The position numbers were made by a program, and so were the translations under genes. The notes below the pieces were generated by a model that saw nothing but the letters and a program-made list of their open reading frames with translations, searched no databases and was not told where the DNA came from. From Wolbachia endosymbiont of Diaphorina citri (GTDB lineage Bacteria > Pseudomonadota > Alphaproteobacteria > Rickettsiales > Anaplasmataceae), in assembly GCF_013096535.2 (NCBI RefSeq), contig NZ_CP051265.2:186001-250000 (forward strand): a stretch of 64,000 nucleotides of DNA. Direction: 5' to 3'. Position 1 is the first letter of the stretch. Every line of letters starts with the position of its first letter. Of the stretch, positions 1-9,837 are shown in pieces.

Positions 1-3000
1 CACCTGATAGGGTAAAGGTTTCCTGACACTTTTCGTGGATCTTACCAGTATTACATGGAAAATGTAGACCATAAGTACTTCCATATCCTCGCGACACTTC
101 GTTAGTTTTATTACATTGAAATTCTCGCATTGGATTTCTTAATGGTGCATCTACAATTCTTAAGCCAAGGTTTTCGTATTCATATTTAGTCAAGTGAGGA
201 ATATGTTTTGCATCAGTATTAACAATATAAACTTCCTTTCTACCTATGTCTTGATAGCATTGAGAATTGTCCTGCACTATACCAGATACGTCACAGACGA
301 ACTTTTCCCAAGCTTCACTCATAACTAGAGTATAGGGTATCACAGATAATGTTTCAGACACATTTAGCGAAGATAAATCTCTCTTCACGTTAGAAGTTAG
401 ATTGATTTCACCAAAGGAAATATTGTCATATCTTTTCTCTAAACCACACTCTTCCTTTACCATACCCCTACAGGACGGAAATATTGCCCTCTTACATATA
501 GGCCTTGTTCCCAAACTTTTAATTATTTTACTATATTTCTCTTCAATAGAGACTACATATTGTACAACTGCAGCAACATTATAATTATCATCTAGTAAGC
601 GTATAGCGACTTCTTTTATCTGATTTAAATAACCTTTTATTCTAATTGTATCTTCATATTCTTTTTCTACATCCCTTCCCGTAAAAAACTTAATCACCCC
701 TGCAAAAAATACTTCTGCTTGTTCACCACCAGGTAACAGAGGTACTTGTTCTGCTATTGCCCTGGTATACTCTATTCTCTCATAAATTTTTACGCCCATT
801 GTTACTAATACATCAGCAACCATAGTAACTACTGATGCCCTACCTAAAACTTTGCCTGCAGCAGATAACCCTCTTAAAATCTTAGTGGTTGCACTTACAC
901 TTTTTACTGTAAAACTAACTCCTGTACTTATAGGACTTATGCTCATACTTGCTAGTTTTACACTACTGCTAGTTGTCCAATAATAATTTAGTGGATGATG
1001 ATTTCCTTGAGCTATTTCACTTACACTATATCCAAATTGATAAGCAATGGTTGCAAATGTAATACTTTGAACTATGGGGTTACTGATAATCTTAACAAAC
1101 GTTTGACGTACAGGTTGTGGTACTTTACTAATCAATTTTCCTACTTTACTATTAGGAGAAATACCTACACTCGTCCTAACATCATCCATAGCATCCAGTA
1201 TACCATTGATACCAAATACTTGCTTTAAAGCATTATTATCATGTCGTCCAAGTGTTGCTGTATCACCTATACTATCAAGTAAGTCATATATAGCCATCGT
1301 GGAAAAAAACTTTCCTCCTTTCCCCCCTTGTATTTTTGCTGATTCAAATTTACCACTATCAAACTTAATTCTTTTTTCTTTAAGACTGCTTTCTACATTA
1401 CCAATATAATCTGCAAAAACTTTTTCACCAAGATCATCAAAATGATTTTTAAACCTATCAAAAGTATCTTCCCTAACACCTTTTGCTAGCAAGTTCTGTT
1501 TAATTTCCTCTACAATATTATTGTAATCTTGGTTAGCTTGAACATCACCTATATCTTCAATATATTTTTTATTCTCTAACAACTGCTTATCATTTGATAG
1601 TTGATGTAATTTATCAAAGATTACTTCTTTTCCATCTTGAAATATACTATCCAATTTTATTCTATAGTCATCAATTTTTAAATAATACTCGCTACCTTGC
1701 CCTTTAATTTCTTCTATTATAGCATACTCTTTATCGCTGCTTACTTTTAACTTTATCTCAAGATTTTTCTTATCCAGTATATAATTTTCTATACTCTTAA
1801 TATTTGCAGCATTATCTATTATTAATTCTTTATCATTACCGTTATTGTCTTTGAATTTTACATTTACTTTACCACCATCAATCCTCACTTGAGGAGAATC
1901 TATTGTTATAATTTTTGTGTCATGAGCTTCAATACCAAATAACTCTTTAATAAGTTTTTCCTTTTCTTCCTTTGTAATCTTTTCTTCATCAAGTGAGTCT
2001 ATGCAGGATATACCTATACTACGTGTTCTTCTTCCTTTAGAACATTGCTGCTGACCAATACTAAAGACAGAACTGTGAACTACCTCAACAGAAGCAAACT
2101 CATCTTTGCTCATTAAGATAAGAGAATCTGCACTATTTGCACCTTTATCAAACACAACACCCATAAAAGCCACTTTCTTTCCATCTGTCAGCGTCTTATA
2201 AGTTACACCTCTCTTGTATTCATCGGTTATTTGTTTATTTGCTTCATCCCTTAACGCATCAGCTGTTGTGTCTTTCCTTGGTCCTTTAAGTTCTAACCCT
2301 ACTGGATCGTATTCTTTAGCATTGCTATCATGACCTACAAACTTAATACCATGAATTAGCATATCAATACGTTTTCCCCTTCCAGTTTGAAATTCTGTTA
2401 ATACTAATGCTCTATTTTCTTGTAACTCTCCTAACTTTATATCACTATAGTGGCTGAATGCTCCATGAAATACAGCTTGAGTATGTGCTTCCTTTTCTAC
2501 TAAGTTTTTAAAAGGCAGCATTGCCTCACCTATTTTTTTAAATAACTCTTCATATTTGCCTATTGATTGAGATCGATCTTGTGAAGAAACAAGCTGAGAC
2601 TCTAATACCTTATCAAATGTTTCCTTGAACTCGGCAGGATAAGGAATGTTTTTCCATTCTCCATTAAAAGATTCCTTTCCCCCTTTATACTCATTTAAGG
2701 AATTATATCTATTAACCTTCTCTACATCAAAAAAATCTGATTTTCTTTCCTCTTGTAAACTTATACATACCTCTGTTATTTTACCAACTTTTGGTAGATT
2801 AATTGGTATTTTCTTCTCACTAAACTCTCCTTTTCCTCCCTCTTTAATGTGAAAAATAAACACCTCTTTATCCTGTCCTTGATTTCCTTTAGTCAGCATA
2901 AATGTTGTCACAGGCCTTTCAGTTGATTGTGGACCCGATCTTGTAGAAGCGGCAAGTGGGTACTCATTATATAAAAATACGTATTTCTCTAAATGAATTC

Positions 3001-4336
3001 TCTCGAACTCATTAGCAAGAAGAAGTTGCCCTAATAGAAATCTACTAAAGTAATTACCTCCTTTCTCCGGCGTACCAGGAAATGTGTGATAAATACGTTC
3101 TAGTGGCTGCTTTATTTTATCTTTAACATCAGGAATCGTATCTTGTCTTCCATTCCAGTCTGAAGCTTCCTTCAAGAGTGCTTGCATTGTAGGTGGAGCA
3201 ATTTTTCTGTCTTCGCGAGGTGATATATGCATTAAAAACTTTTCACTTTCAGTTGAATCCAAGTTTAACCCTACACAAAGCAGATTATCTGAAATGGTTA
3301 AAACACGCATCGTATTTGGCTGAAACCCTTTTGCATAATCCTTTGCTTGCTCCAAAGCATTGTTTGGTGTAGTACCACTACTTGTTCCTGCTTTCAATTC
3401 AATAATAATTGGAACAGCATTTAATGATCTATCCTTACCACGAGGCACTAGAACAATATCAGCGTAACCTCTTCCTGCAAATTGCTCGAGGTAAACTCTA
3501 AGATTATGTCTATAGCGGAAATTCACTAGAGCTCCTGCTAAAAACCCATGATGTGCTGCCTCTCTTGTTCCTTGAGCATAGGTAAGTGAATTCTCATATT
3601 CAGAGTGAATTTTACCGACTTTTTTAAGAATATTTTCAACAGGTTTTTTCACTTCTTCTGCATTAGGGTTAGTCAGCTTTTCTATATCACCTTCTGGATT
3701 ATTCCATAATCCCTTCTTTACTTCTAAAAACTCACGTGACGTAGAAATATCTTCATATAACTTATTATCTTCTACCTCAATAAACATTCCTTCATTACTT
3801 TTACCAACCTTTACTGATCGAACTTGAAGTTTATTTTTAACATTCCTTATATGCTCACCCTGTGACGTTAAGCCCGATTGATTAAGTATATTTTCTAGAT
3901 CGCCATAGGTAAACTTTTTATTTATGCTATCAGAATCTGAAATCATAAAAAGACTTACATTCTCTTCATAAGCACCATAACCTTTATCTTTATACTCCTT
4001 GTCATTACCCGCATCTCTTACAACAGCAACCTTCAAAGTTTTCGGACCATCAAAGCGAAAATATATTTTTTTAATCCTTAATTCCTTTGCAACTTCTGTG
4101 TCTATGAAAGTAGAAAAGCTCCCCAAAAAGAATTGAGGAAAAAATCCTTCTTTACCTACTGAATGTAAATACGAAGGCACCTGATCAACATATGATTGAA
4201 ACCTTGCTTTGAAAGATTTAAATTCACTGCTTGGTTGAGTTGAAGGATTGACATGACCATCGCCTTTAACAGACCTTGCTTCTTTAATCAATAACTCTAT
4301 TAACTCAAAATCCTGTGGTCTTTCTTCGTTTGGCAT
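1..4336 (-). CDS. cifB: Cytoplasmic incompatibility factor CifB, type V-like, dual nuclease, 3' part outside window
   Basis: One frame stays open from an ATG at 4336 to base 1, giving 1445 codons with no stop. A GGGAG ribosome site lies five bases before the ATG. Two PD-(D/E)XK nuclease modules are visible: GYADIVL with D293, then IIIELKAG with E313 and K315; and KRIDMLIHG with D658, then GLELKGPR with E682 and K684. All expected catalytic residues are present in both. After about residue 1080 come mildly hydrophobic segments, and then a cysteine-containing region to the edge. CifB is the factor that causes embryo death when its product from sperm is not countered by CifA. No Ulp1-type protease domain is seen so far. 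Types I-IV are shorter than the visible part, so type V is inferred. It follows cifA by 32 bases, so the two are probably co-transcribed. Confidence 0.86.
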   Translation of the reverse strand, partial: MPNEERPQDFELIELLIKEARSVKGDGHVNPSTQPSSEFKSFKARFQSYVDQVPSYLHSVGKEGFFPQFFLGSFSTFIDTEVAKELRIKKIYFRFDGPKTLKVAVVRDAGNDKEYKDKGYGAYEENVSLFMISDSDSINKKFTYGDLENILNQSGLTSQGEHIRNVKNKLQVRSVKVGKSNEGMFIEVEDNKLYEDISTSREFLEVKKGLWNNPEGDIEKLTNPNAEEVKKPVENILKKVGKIHSEYENSLTYAQGTREAAHHGFLAGALVNFRYRHNLRVYLEQFAGRGYADIVLVPRGKDRSLNAVPIIIELKAGTSSGTTPNNALEQAKDYAKGFQPNTMRVLTISDNLLCVGLNLDSTESEKFLMHISPREDRKIAPPTMQALLKEASDWNGRQDTIPDVKDKIKQPLERIYHTFPGTPEKGGNYFSRFLLGQLLLANEFERIHLEKYVFLYNEYPLAASTRSGPQSTERPVTTFMLTKGNQGQDKEVFIFHIKEGGKGEFSEKKIPINLPKVGKITEVCISLQEERKSDFFDVEKVNRYNSLNEYKGGKESFNGEWKNIPYPAEFKETFDKVLESQLVSSQDRSQSIGKYEELFKKIGEAMLPFKNLVEKEAHTQAVFHGAFSHYSDIKLGELQENRALVLTEFQTGRGKRIDMLIHGIKFVGHDSNAKEYDPVGLELKGPRKDTTADALRDEANKQITDEYKRGVTYKTLTDGKKVAFMGVVFDKGANSADSLILMSKDEFASVEVVHSSVFSIGQQQCSKGRRTRSIGISCIDSLDEEKITKEEKEKLIKELFGIEAHDTKIITIDSPQVRIDGGKVNVKFKDNNGNDKELIIDNAANIKSIENYILDKKNLEIKLKVSSDKEYAIIEEIKGQGSEYYLKIDDYRIKLDSIFQDGKEVIFDKLHQLSNDKQLLENKKYIEDIGDVQANQDYNNIVEEIKQNLLAKGVREDTFDRFKNHFDDLGEKVFADYIGNVESSLKEKRIKFDSGKFESAKIQGGKGGKFFSTMAIYDLLDSIGDTATLGRHDNNALKQVFGINGILDAMDDVRTSVGISPNSKVGKLISKVPQPVRQTFVKIISNPIVQSITFATIAYQFGYSVSEIAQGNHHPLNYYWTTSSSVKLASMSISPISTGVSFTVKSVSATTKILRGLSAAGKVLGRASVVTMVADVLVTMGVKIYERIEYTRAIAEQVPLLPGGEQAEVFFAGVIKFFTGRDVEKEYEDTIRIKGYLNQIKEVAIRLLDDNYNVAAVVQYVVSIEEKYSKIIKSLGTRPICKRAIFPSCRGMVKEECGLEKRYDNISFGEINLTSNVKRDLSSLNVSETLSVIPYTLVMSEAWEKFVCDVSGIVQDNSQCYQDIGRKEVYIVNTDAKHIPHLTKYEYENLGLRIVDAPLRNPMREFQCNKTNEVSRGYGSTYGLHFPCNTGKIHEKCQETFTLSG

Positions 4337-4368
4337 AAAACTCCCTGTTAATATATAACTTTTTTTAT

Positions 4369-5655
4369 TTACCTAGACTGGCTATGTGTTCTTCTAACTT
4401 CCACTTCAGTTAGTTCACCACTTGGGCCAGGTCTAATCTCTTGATCAATTCCTTTATCAACAAACTTACCATAGCCTAAAAACTTATTTAATGAGTTACT
4501 ATCTCCCTTCCCTAATAATATAGAACTTATATGATCTTTTTTAGAGTCCATAAACTCTTTTATTTGCCTAGAATTAGCCTTATCTAACATTGCCCACACT
4601 GGCTTCATAAAACCTTTTTCAACCAAATGCACCGAAAATTTTCCTTGAAAAGAAGAATCTTCCATCATTTCCTCGTCCAATGTGAAAGTACGATGATTAT
4701 CAAATCCTTCTTTTTTCCACATATGCATAAAAACTTCCACACCAGAACCTAAATAATCCTCTGGACAGTCTTTTATCATGAATTTTAACCAAAGAGAGTA
4801 ATCATCTTCTGAAACTTCACTTGATTTTAAACAATCAAATAGTTCCTGAAATTTATCAAAACTAAGCATGTCTTTCATTCTACCTAAAGAACCATAATAA
4901 CCATTTTTCTCTAAATCTCTTTTCAAAAGCTCCGAATATTTATCAGGATTTATTTGGCTTAAACAAAATTCAAATACATCAGGATAGCCACTATCACCTG
5001 CTGCATGTACTGCAATTCTCATGAAAACTTCATCTTTTTCCTGAGAACTTAACTCACTCTCAGGTAATGACTGAACCTTATCCCAAAAGAATTCTACTGC
5101 TTCTACACGTCTTCTCCTCGAACTTATTGCTGCACGGTGTAAACCAAAGACATAAGGATGCTGACCTTTTAGATCTAACTCTGAAATATATCCACTAATG
5201 AAATGTGACCAAAATTGCATCATTGCATCTGTACACCAATTTCCACTTACTGATTTAACTAATTTTTTTAGTGCATCTGAATCTCCCTCTTTTATTTTAT
5301 CTTCCTGTTTAAAATGTTCAAATAGGGAAATTATTTCTTCTTCTAAGCAACACCAACATGCGATTTGGTAAAGATAAAAGTCCTTCAGTAGATTGCTTGT
5401 ACCTTTCCAACTCTGAGGTTCTATCACCTTTTTAGCAACTAACCTTCTATTGAGTTTGATACCATGTATTGTATCGGTTTTTTCCCAACATTCTTTATCT
5501 GACAATATATCAAGGAAAAAGGAAATATTTCCAGTATTAATAGTTTCCAAGTAACCACGTCCCCAATTCCTCATTTGAAGTTGTTTAGATTCTTTATAAG
5601 GATCATCATCTTTAATAATAGAGAAAGCTATTTTAGTTAGATCGTCTAAATCCAT
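4369..5655 (-). CDS. cifA: Cytoplasmic incompatibility factor CifA
   Basis: This 428-residue, soluble, predicted all-helical protein has no signal peptide or membrane segment. It lies directly upstream of cifB on the same strand, the fixed order of cif operons. Family resemblance is in the N-terminal part (NWGRGYLETI, then DILSDKECW), which recalls the RWVETYIEYI and RDEGCW regions of type I CifA, and in the run of tryptophan- and phenylalanine-rich helical repeats. CifA rescues embryos from CifB and contributes to induction. It is slightly shorter than type I CifA (about 490 residues). The basic, proline-containing tail (RPGPSGELTEVEVRR) looks disordered. Assignment rests on gene order plus weak similarity, and the exact type follows from the CifB partner. 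Confidence 0.82.
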   Translation of the reverse strand: MDLDDLTKIAFSIIKDDDPYKESKQLQMRNWGRGYLETINTGNISFFLDILSDKECWEKTDTIHGIKLNRRLVAKKVIEPQSWKGTSNLLKDFYLYQIACWCCLEEEIISLFEHFKQEDKIKEGDSDALKKLVKSVSGNWCTDAMMQFWSHFISGYISELDLKGQHPYVFGLHRAAISSRRRRVEAVEFFWDKVQSLPESELSSQEKDEVFMRIAVHAAGDSGYPDVFEFCLSQINPDKYSELLKRDLEKNGYYGSLGRMKDMLSFDKFQELFDCLKSSEVSEDDYSLWLKFMIKDCPEDYLGSGVEVFMHMWKKEGFDNHRTFTLDEEMMEDSSFQGKFSVHLVEKGFMKPVWAMLDKANSRQIKEFMDSKKDHISSILLGKGDSNSLNKFLGYGKFVDKGIDQEIRPGPSGELTEVEVRRTHSQSR

Positions 5656-6384
5656 AATTCTTACCTCACAAACAAAAGTATAACAAGATATAGAACTATA
5701 ATAATCTAAAATCCTATATCATTTTTAACATCATACTACACCTTTGTAACCTGTCAATCCTTATTTAGAAAATTTTTTAGATTGGGAATAGTTTTCGATA
5801 ACAGGCTCAATATATGACCTTTTATTTATTTTATATTCTGTTTTTGTCATACGCTTGTTAATTCTTTCACAAGCAAAATGGTGTTAATTTAGCAAAATAT
5901 ATTATTAATACTTTAAATAAAATATCTATTTCCAGCACTCAAAACCAAGGACAGTGAGAAGAGTTTGTTTTGGGATGTGTTGGTCTACCATGTGTACCAT
6001 ACGAACTTTTCTTTATAATAATTTTACTATACGCTAAAATCACCTATATTAGCCCATTTAATCAATATCTACATACGAACTGTCTTGCCTAGCTTTGTTT
6101 GCAAAGGTTTCAAACTTCTATTTTTGTAACCTTATTTTTACGCGGCTTGTTCTCACGAATGTACGACCTTTTTTAAAGTAGTAAATAATACAATTCTTTA
6201 TAACACTAGTTAGTATGGTCTTCTTATTAGAGTTATCCCTTCAAAAAGACTGTGAATTATCAATCTGCTTTAATGGTATTATAATGTTTTACATATAAAC
6301 CTATTCTGTAAAAATTCACATTTCAATTCATTATAATTATGATATATAATATACCATATGTTGATTTTAGTAGGGGGTATAGGT
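5656..6384. other. Divergent intergenic region upstream of cifA and the coiled-coil/ankyrin gene
   Basis: About 730 bases without a convincing coding frame lie between two divergently transcribed genes. The stretch is very A+T-rich and must hold the promoter of the cif operon (leftward) and that of the ankyrin gene (rightward). Many TATAAT-like hexamers occur, so no single promoter can be chosen with confidence. I see no insertion-sequence end or tRNA here. Confidence 0.5.
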
Positions 6385-9300
6385 ATGCTTAATCCAAATC
6401 AGATAGAACATGTTAGTAATGGTTTTGAAGACACTACGTCTCGTGAATTTGAAGGTTTGCATGAAGAAATATTTGAAGATATCAATAAAGAAAATTCAGT
6501 AATAGATAATTTAGAAAGTAAAATAGAAGATCTACAACAAGAAAATTTTGATCTTAAAAGAAATCTAGGGTTACACAAACACTATAAGCAAATAGCAGAA
6601 GAGGATAACGAAGTAGTAATTGCACTGACCAGAAAAATACAAACCCTAGAAGGGGAAATTAAAATGCTTAAAGTTACAATGGAGAAAGACGAAAGAGAGA
6701 AACGTAACATCTGTGAAGAAATTGAAAGATTAGAACAACAGAGAGAAGAATTAAAAGGAGATCTGGAAAATAAGATTTCTAGAATTAACACCTTAAAGAA
6801 GAAGTTAAAGGATCAAAAAGATGACATTCATTTCATGAACATAACAAATAAAAAGCTAAATCAAGATTTGGATCAAGCTAAGGCTTTAATAAATCGGTTA
6901 AAAGAGCGGTTGGGAGAGAAGGAAAAGCAGCTGGAAGACTTAACAAAGAAGTTACTAGATGATAATAATTATTTACAAAAAATTGAGTGTCTGAGAGATA
7001 ATCTAAGGTTCGCTTATAGGAAACTAGATCAAGAAAAATTTAAAAATCATGATTTGATTGAAGAGTTGAATAGATTACAAAAAGCAGTTAATGAAGATCT
7101 AAAATTAAAAACTCTACATCCTCAACCCGGAAGATCACTCTTAGATGAGCTCGATCAGGCAGATATCAAAGCAGACAAACTTACTAAAACGGAGAATGAT
7201 TGTGATAAAGGTGGATATAGTCAGGAATCAGATTTAGGTTACGCTTCTTTTCTTGACGGAATAAAACCAGAGTCGAGTTCTGAGCAAAAGTGTCTAGAAT
7301 CAAATAGGCCATTGAATTTAGAAAAACAGGATTTAACTAGAGAGTTGAGTACATTACAAAAAGAAAATGAAAATCTAAAATTAAAAGCTCTACATTTTCA
7401 ACCTGGAAGATCACCCTTAGATGAGCTCAGTGAGGTAAAGATCAAAGCAAACAAATTTACTAAAATGGAAATTAATTATGATAGAGGTAGTTGTAACCAG
7501 AAAGAAATTCATTATGAAGATGAATTTTTAGATGAAAGTTATCATAGTTTATTTGAGCAAGGAAAAGAATTAAGTGCTAAGCAAGAGTGGTTAGAAGCAA
7601 ACAAACTATTGGATGAAGAGTATGAATTAATTAAAAAATATTTATGGTTTCCATCTGAATTAAGTAAAGGTAGATCTCTAATGGCTAGTCAATACTCATT
7701 TGAGGAGCTACTGTGTATCTGGCTTGCTTGTACAACTAATTTGACCAAAAATCAAAAAAAGTTAAATAAAGAATTATTAAAGATTCTTAAGGGTATAGAG
7801 TGTTTTTATCAGTACGATACTGATAAACTAGAAAAGTTCTTAAAAGATAACAAGAACGATCAAGATTTAAAAGTTGTTCTTAATCTTAAAAGAGGAGAGT
7901 CTGGATTAACATTATTACATGCTGCTTCAAAACTCAATCATGACGGTTCTATTTTAGTAGATTTACTTTTACAAGCAGGAGCTGACCCTAATATAAAAAG
8001 CAATGAAGGGAAAACACCTTTACATTATGCTGCTAATAGAAATTATGCTTATCCTATTATAGATCTACTCTTAGAGGGAAAAGCTAATCCTAACATACAG
8101 GACAATACAGGAAAAACCCCTTTACAAATTGCGATTGATAATAATAACGTCAACAGTTTAGAATACTTCTTCACTACAAATCAGAAGAAGTTGAGTAAGG
8201 AACTATATGATATACTCCTAGGTACAGTATTATCTAAAGATAGTAAAAAACCTCATATGATAGGTAAATCTGCTAACGCTCGAGCTATTGAAAATTTAGA
8301 AAAATTTCTGAATAAACACAATAATAGTCAGGATCTGAAAATGATTTTCACTATTCAAGATAGAGCAGGTATGTCGAAAGTACTTAGTTATGCTAAGACT
8401 GCGTGCAAAGAAGTAGAGGATTTACTTCTAAAAGCAGGAGCAACTCACCCTGAAAAAAAGGACTCAAAAATCCACAGTAAGGAGAGAAAGTGTTTACCTC
8501 AACCAAGTACTTTATGGAACATACAAAATCAAGAGATAGTACTAGACAGATTTTTAAATGAAATATCTCAAGTTAAAGATATGGAACAGCTAGAAAAATT
8601 AGTCAATAAGGCTATAGTTTCTGGGATAGTGCTAAATTTTGCTAAAAAATCTTCTAAAAATAAAAAATACAACTTTCTAGATTATGTAACAAAAAAAATT
8701 AATAGATTAGAGAAGAATTCTAAAGTTGCCAATGATATAATATATAAATTGGTAGCAAGAGGAGCTGTCTTCTATTCTCAGGATAGCATGGAAGTAATGA
8801 TTACATTGGAATCGGAATTCAAAGACCACAAAACTAATATTATAAAAGCATATAAAGATTATATTAGAAAGACTCATAAGTTTATTGAAGTTGCAAAAAG
8901 TGCAACCAATTGTGAGCTGAACGACATAAGAATAGACAACTCTAATTTCTACTTGGAATATTCAGAAGATAGTATAATAGATGTTGCAAAAGTAACAAAC
9001 AAAGTAAGAGATCTAGTACTAACTCAGAAAGAAATAGAGCGTGCAAGAAGTGTAATAAAGATCGGTAAAAGTGAAGTAGAAATTATTACTCAAGGAGGAA
9101 TAAGAAATTACACAGACCTTGCAGATGGTAGTGATATAGTACTGACTTTCGATACTAGTTTTGGAGAGTTGGAAGTGAGATTATATCCTGATAAGGAAGA
9201 TGAAAATTTGGTAATATTAGAAGTGAATGATGAAGATCTACTAGAGGAAATAGAAAACTATGACGAAAAAATAGGCAAGAATTGCTTACTAGGAGGGTTA

Positions 9301-9489
9301 TCAGTAAGTGAAGCTATAAACCGAGGTTCTTTCGATAGATCTAGAGGATTAATTCATTCTGAAAAGATCGGTCAATCTGATGAGACAGAAGCCCCCCTTT
9401 GGAAAGAGCCTACAAAGATGAGAGTAGTCTCAAGTCTCCAAGAAACGCAAGCTACTCTCCACAATGAAGGAACTCGTACTATACTGTAA
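6385..9489 (+). CDS. Large coiled-coil and ankyrin-repeat protein, possible effector
   Basis: The ATG at 6385 is preferred because AGGGGG lies seven bases upstream; an in-frame ATG at 6358 would add nine residues. The protein is about 1034 residues. Roughly the first 250 residues form a long heptad-rich coiled coil. Next come two copies of an internal repeat (LKLKTLHPQPGRSLLDEL and LKLKALHFQPGRSPLDEL), the first followed by a DLGYAS motif. Ankyrin repeats follow near residues 510-590 (TLLHAASKLNHDGS, then GKTPLHYAANRNY, then GKTPLQIAIDNNN). The C-terminal 350 residues resemble nothing I know. There is no signal peptide or membrane segment. Ankyrin and coiled-coil proteins are common Wolbachia candidates for host contact; no activity can be assigned. 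Confidence 0.8.
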   Translation: MLNPNQIEHVSNGFEDTTSREFEGLHEEIFEDINKENSVIDNLESKIEDLQQENFDLKRNLGLHKHYKQIAEEDNEVVIALTRKIQTLEGEIKMLKVTMEKDEREKRNICEEIERLEQQREELKGDLENKISRINTLKKKLKDQKDDIHFMNITNKKLNQDLDQAKALINRLKERLGEKEKQLEDLTKKLLDDNNYLQKIECLRDNLRFAYRKLDQEKFKNHDLIEELNRLQKAVNEDLKLKTLHPQPGRSLLDELDQADIKADKLTKTENDCDKGGYSQESDLGYASFLDGIKPESSSEQKCLESNRPLNLEKQDLTRELSTLQKENENLKLKALHFQPGRSPLDELSEVKIKANKFTKMEINYDRGSCNQKEIHYEDEFLDESYHSLFEQGKELSAKQEWLEANKLLDEEYELIKKYLWFPSELSKGRSLMASQYSFEELLCIWLACTTNLTKNQKKLNKELLKILKGIECFYQYDTDKLEKFLKDNKNDQDLKVVLNLKRGESGLTLLHAASKLNHDGSILVDLLLQAGADPNIKSNEGKTPLHYAANRNYAYPIIDLLLEGKANPNIQDNTGKTPLQIAIDNNNVNSLEYFFTTNQKKLSKELYDILLGTVLSKDSKKPHMIGKSANARAIENLEKFLNKHNNSQDLKMIFTIQDRAGMSKVLSYAKTACKEVEDLLLKAGATHPEKKDSKIHSKERKCLPQPSTLWNIQNQEIVLDRFLNEISQVKDMEQLEKLVNKAIVSGIVLNFAKKSSKNKKYNFLDYVTKKINRLEKNSKVANDIIYKLVARGAVFYSQDSMEVMITLESEFKDHKTNIIKAYKDYIRKTHKFIEVAKSATNCELNDIRIDNSNFYLEYSEDSIIDVAKVTNKVRDLVLTQKEIERARSVIKIGKSEVEIITQGGIRNYTDLADGSDIVLTFDTSFGELEVRLYPDKEDENLVILEVNDEDLLEEIENYDEKIGKNCLLGGLSVSEAINRGSFDRSRGLIHSEKIGQSDETEAPLWKEPTKMRVVSSLQETQATLHNEGTRTIL

Positions 9490-9811
9490 TATTCCGCTCT
9501 ACAAATTCAATTGGTTGAAGTTTTTTAGGTAACTTCTCAGTGCGAGCATCAGACAAATCAGTGCTTATCTCATCAAAATTTCTCTCAGCAAGTTCATTTG
9601 CCACTTCTGCAAAGCATTTCCTAACAAGAGGCATGATAATTGGCATTAATAGTTTTCGTGGATCGTACCATTTCAATAAGTCAGTTTCCTTTTCCACTCT
9701 ATCCCTTGGATCCTCTTCTAACAAATCTTTTGTATGTTTTTCAGTGTATATTTCACAAGCTTTCAAAAAAACAGGAGCTAATATTGCAATAAATGTTGCT
9801 AACAACAACAT
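9479..9811 (-). CDS. Small membrane-anchored hypothetical protein
   Basis: A 110-residue protein begins with a hydrophobic stretch (MLLLATFIAILAPVFLKA) that could be an uncleaved anchor or a signal peptide. A charged, soluble remainder contains a second short hydrophobic patch (LLMPIIMPLV). It lies 26 bases downstream of the J-domain gene on the same strand and probably forms a transcription unit with it. Its 3' end overlaps the convergent ankyrin gene by 11 bases. No strong ribosome site precedes the ATG, so translation may depend on the upstream gene. The family is not recognised. Confidence 0.55.
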   Translation of the reverse strand: MLLLATFIAILAPVFLKACEIYTEKHTKDLLEEDPRDRVEKETDLLKWYDPRKLLMPIIMPLVRKCFAEVANELAERNFDEISTDLSDARTEKLPKKLQPIEFVERNITV

Positions 9812-9837
9812 TGGACCAAGTATAACTCCACCAACAG

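Noticed and set aside
402..2852. Plus-strand frames at 402, 995, 1206 and 2646
   Set aside because: All lie antisense to the continuous cifB reading frame and show no protein features.
1..4336. CifB as the deubiquitinase (Ulp1) type I form
   Set aside because: Two complete nuclease modules are present and no Ulp1 catalytic pattern is visible in 1445 residues; type I proteins are shorter.
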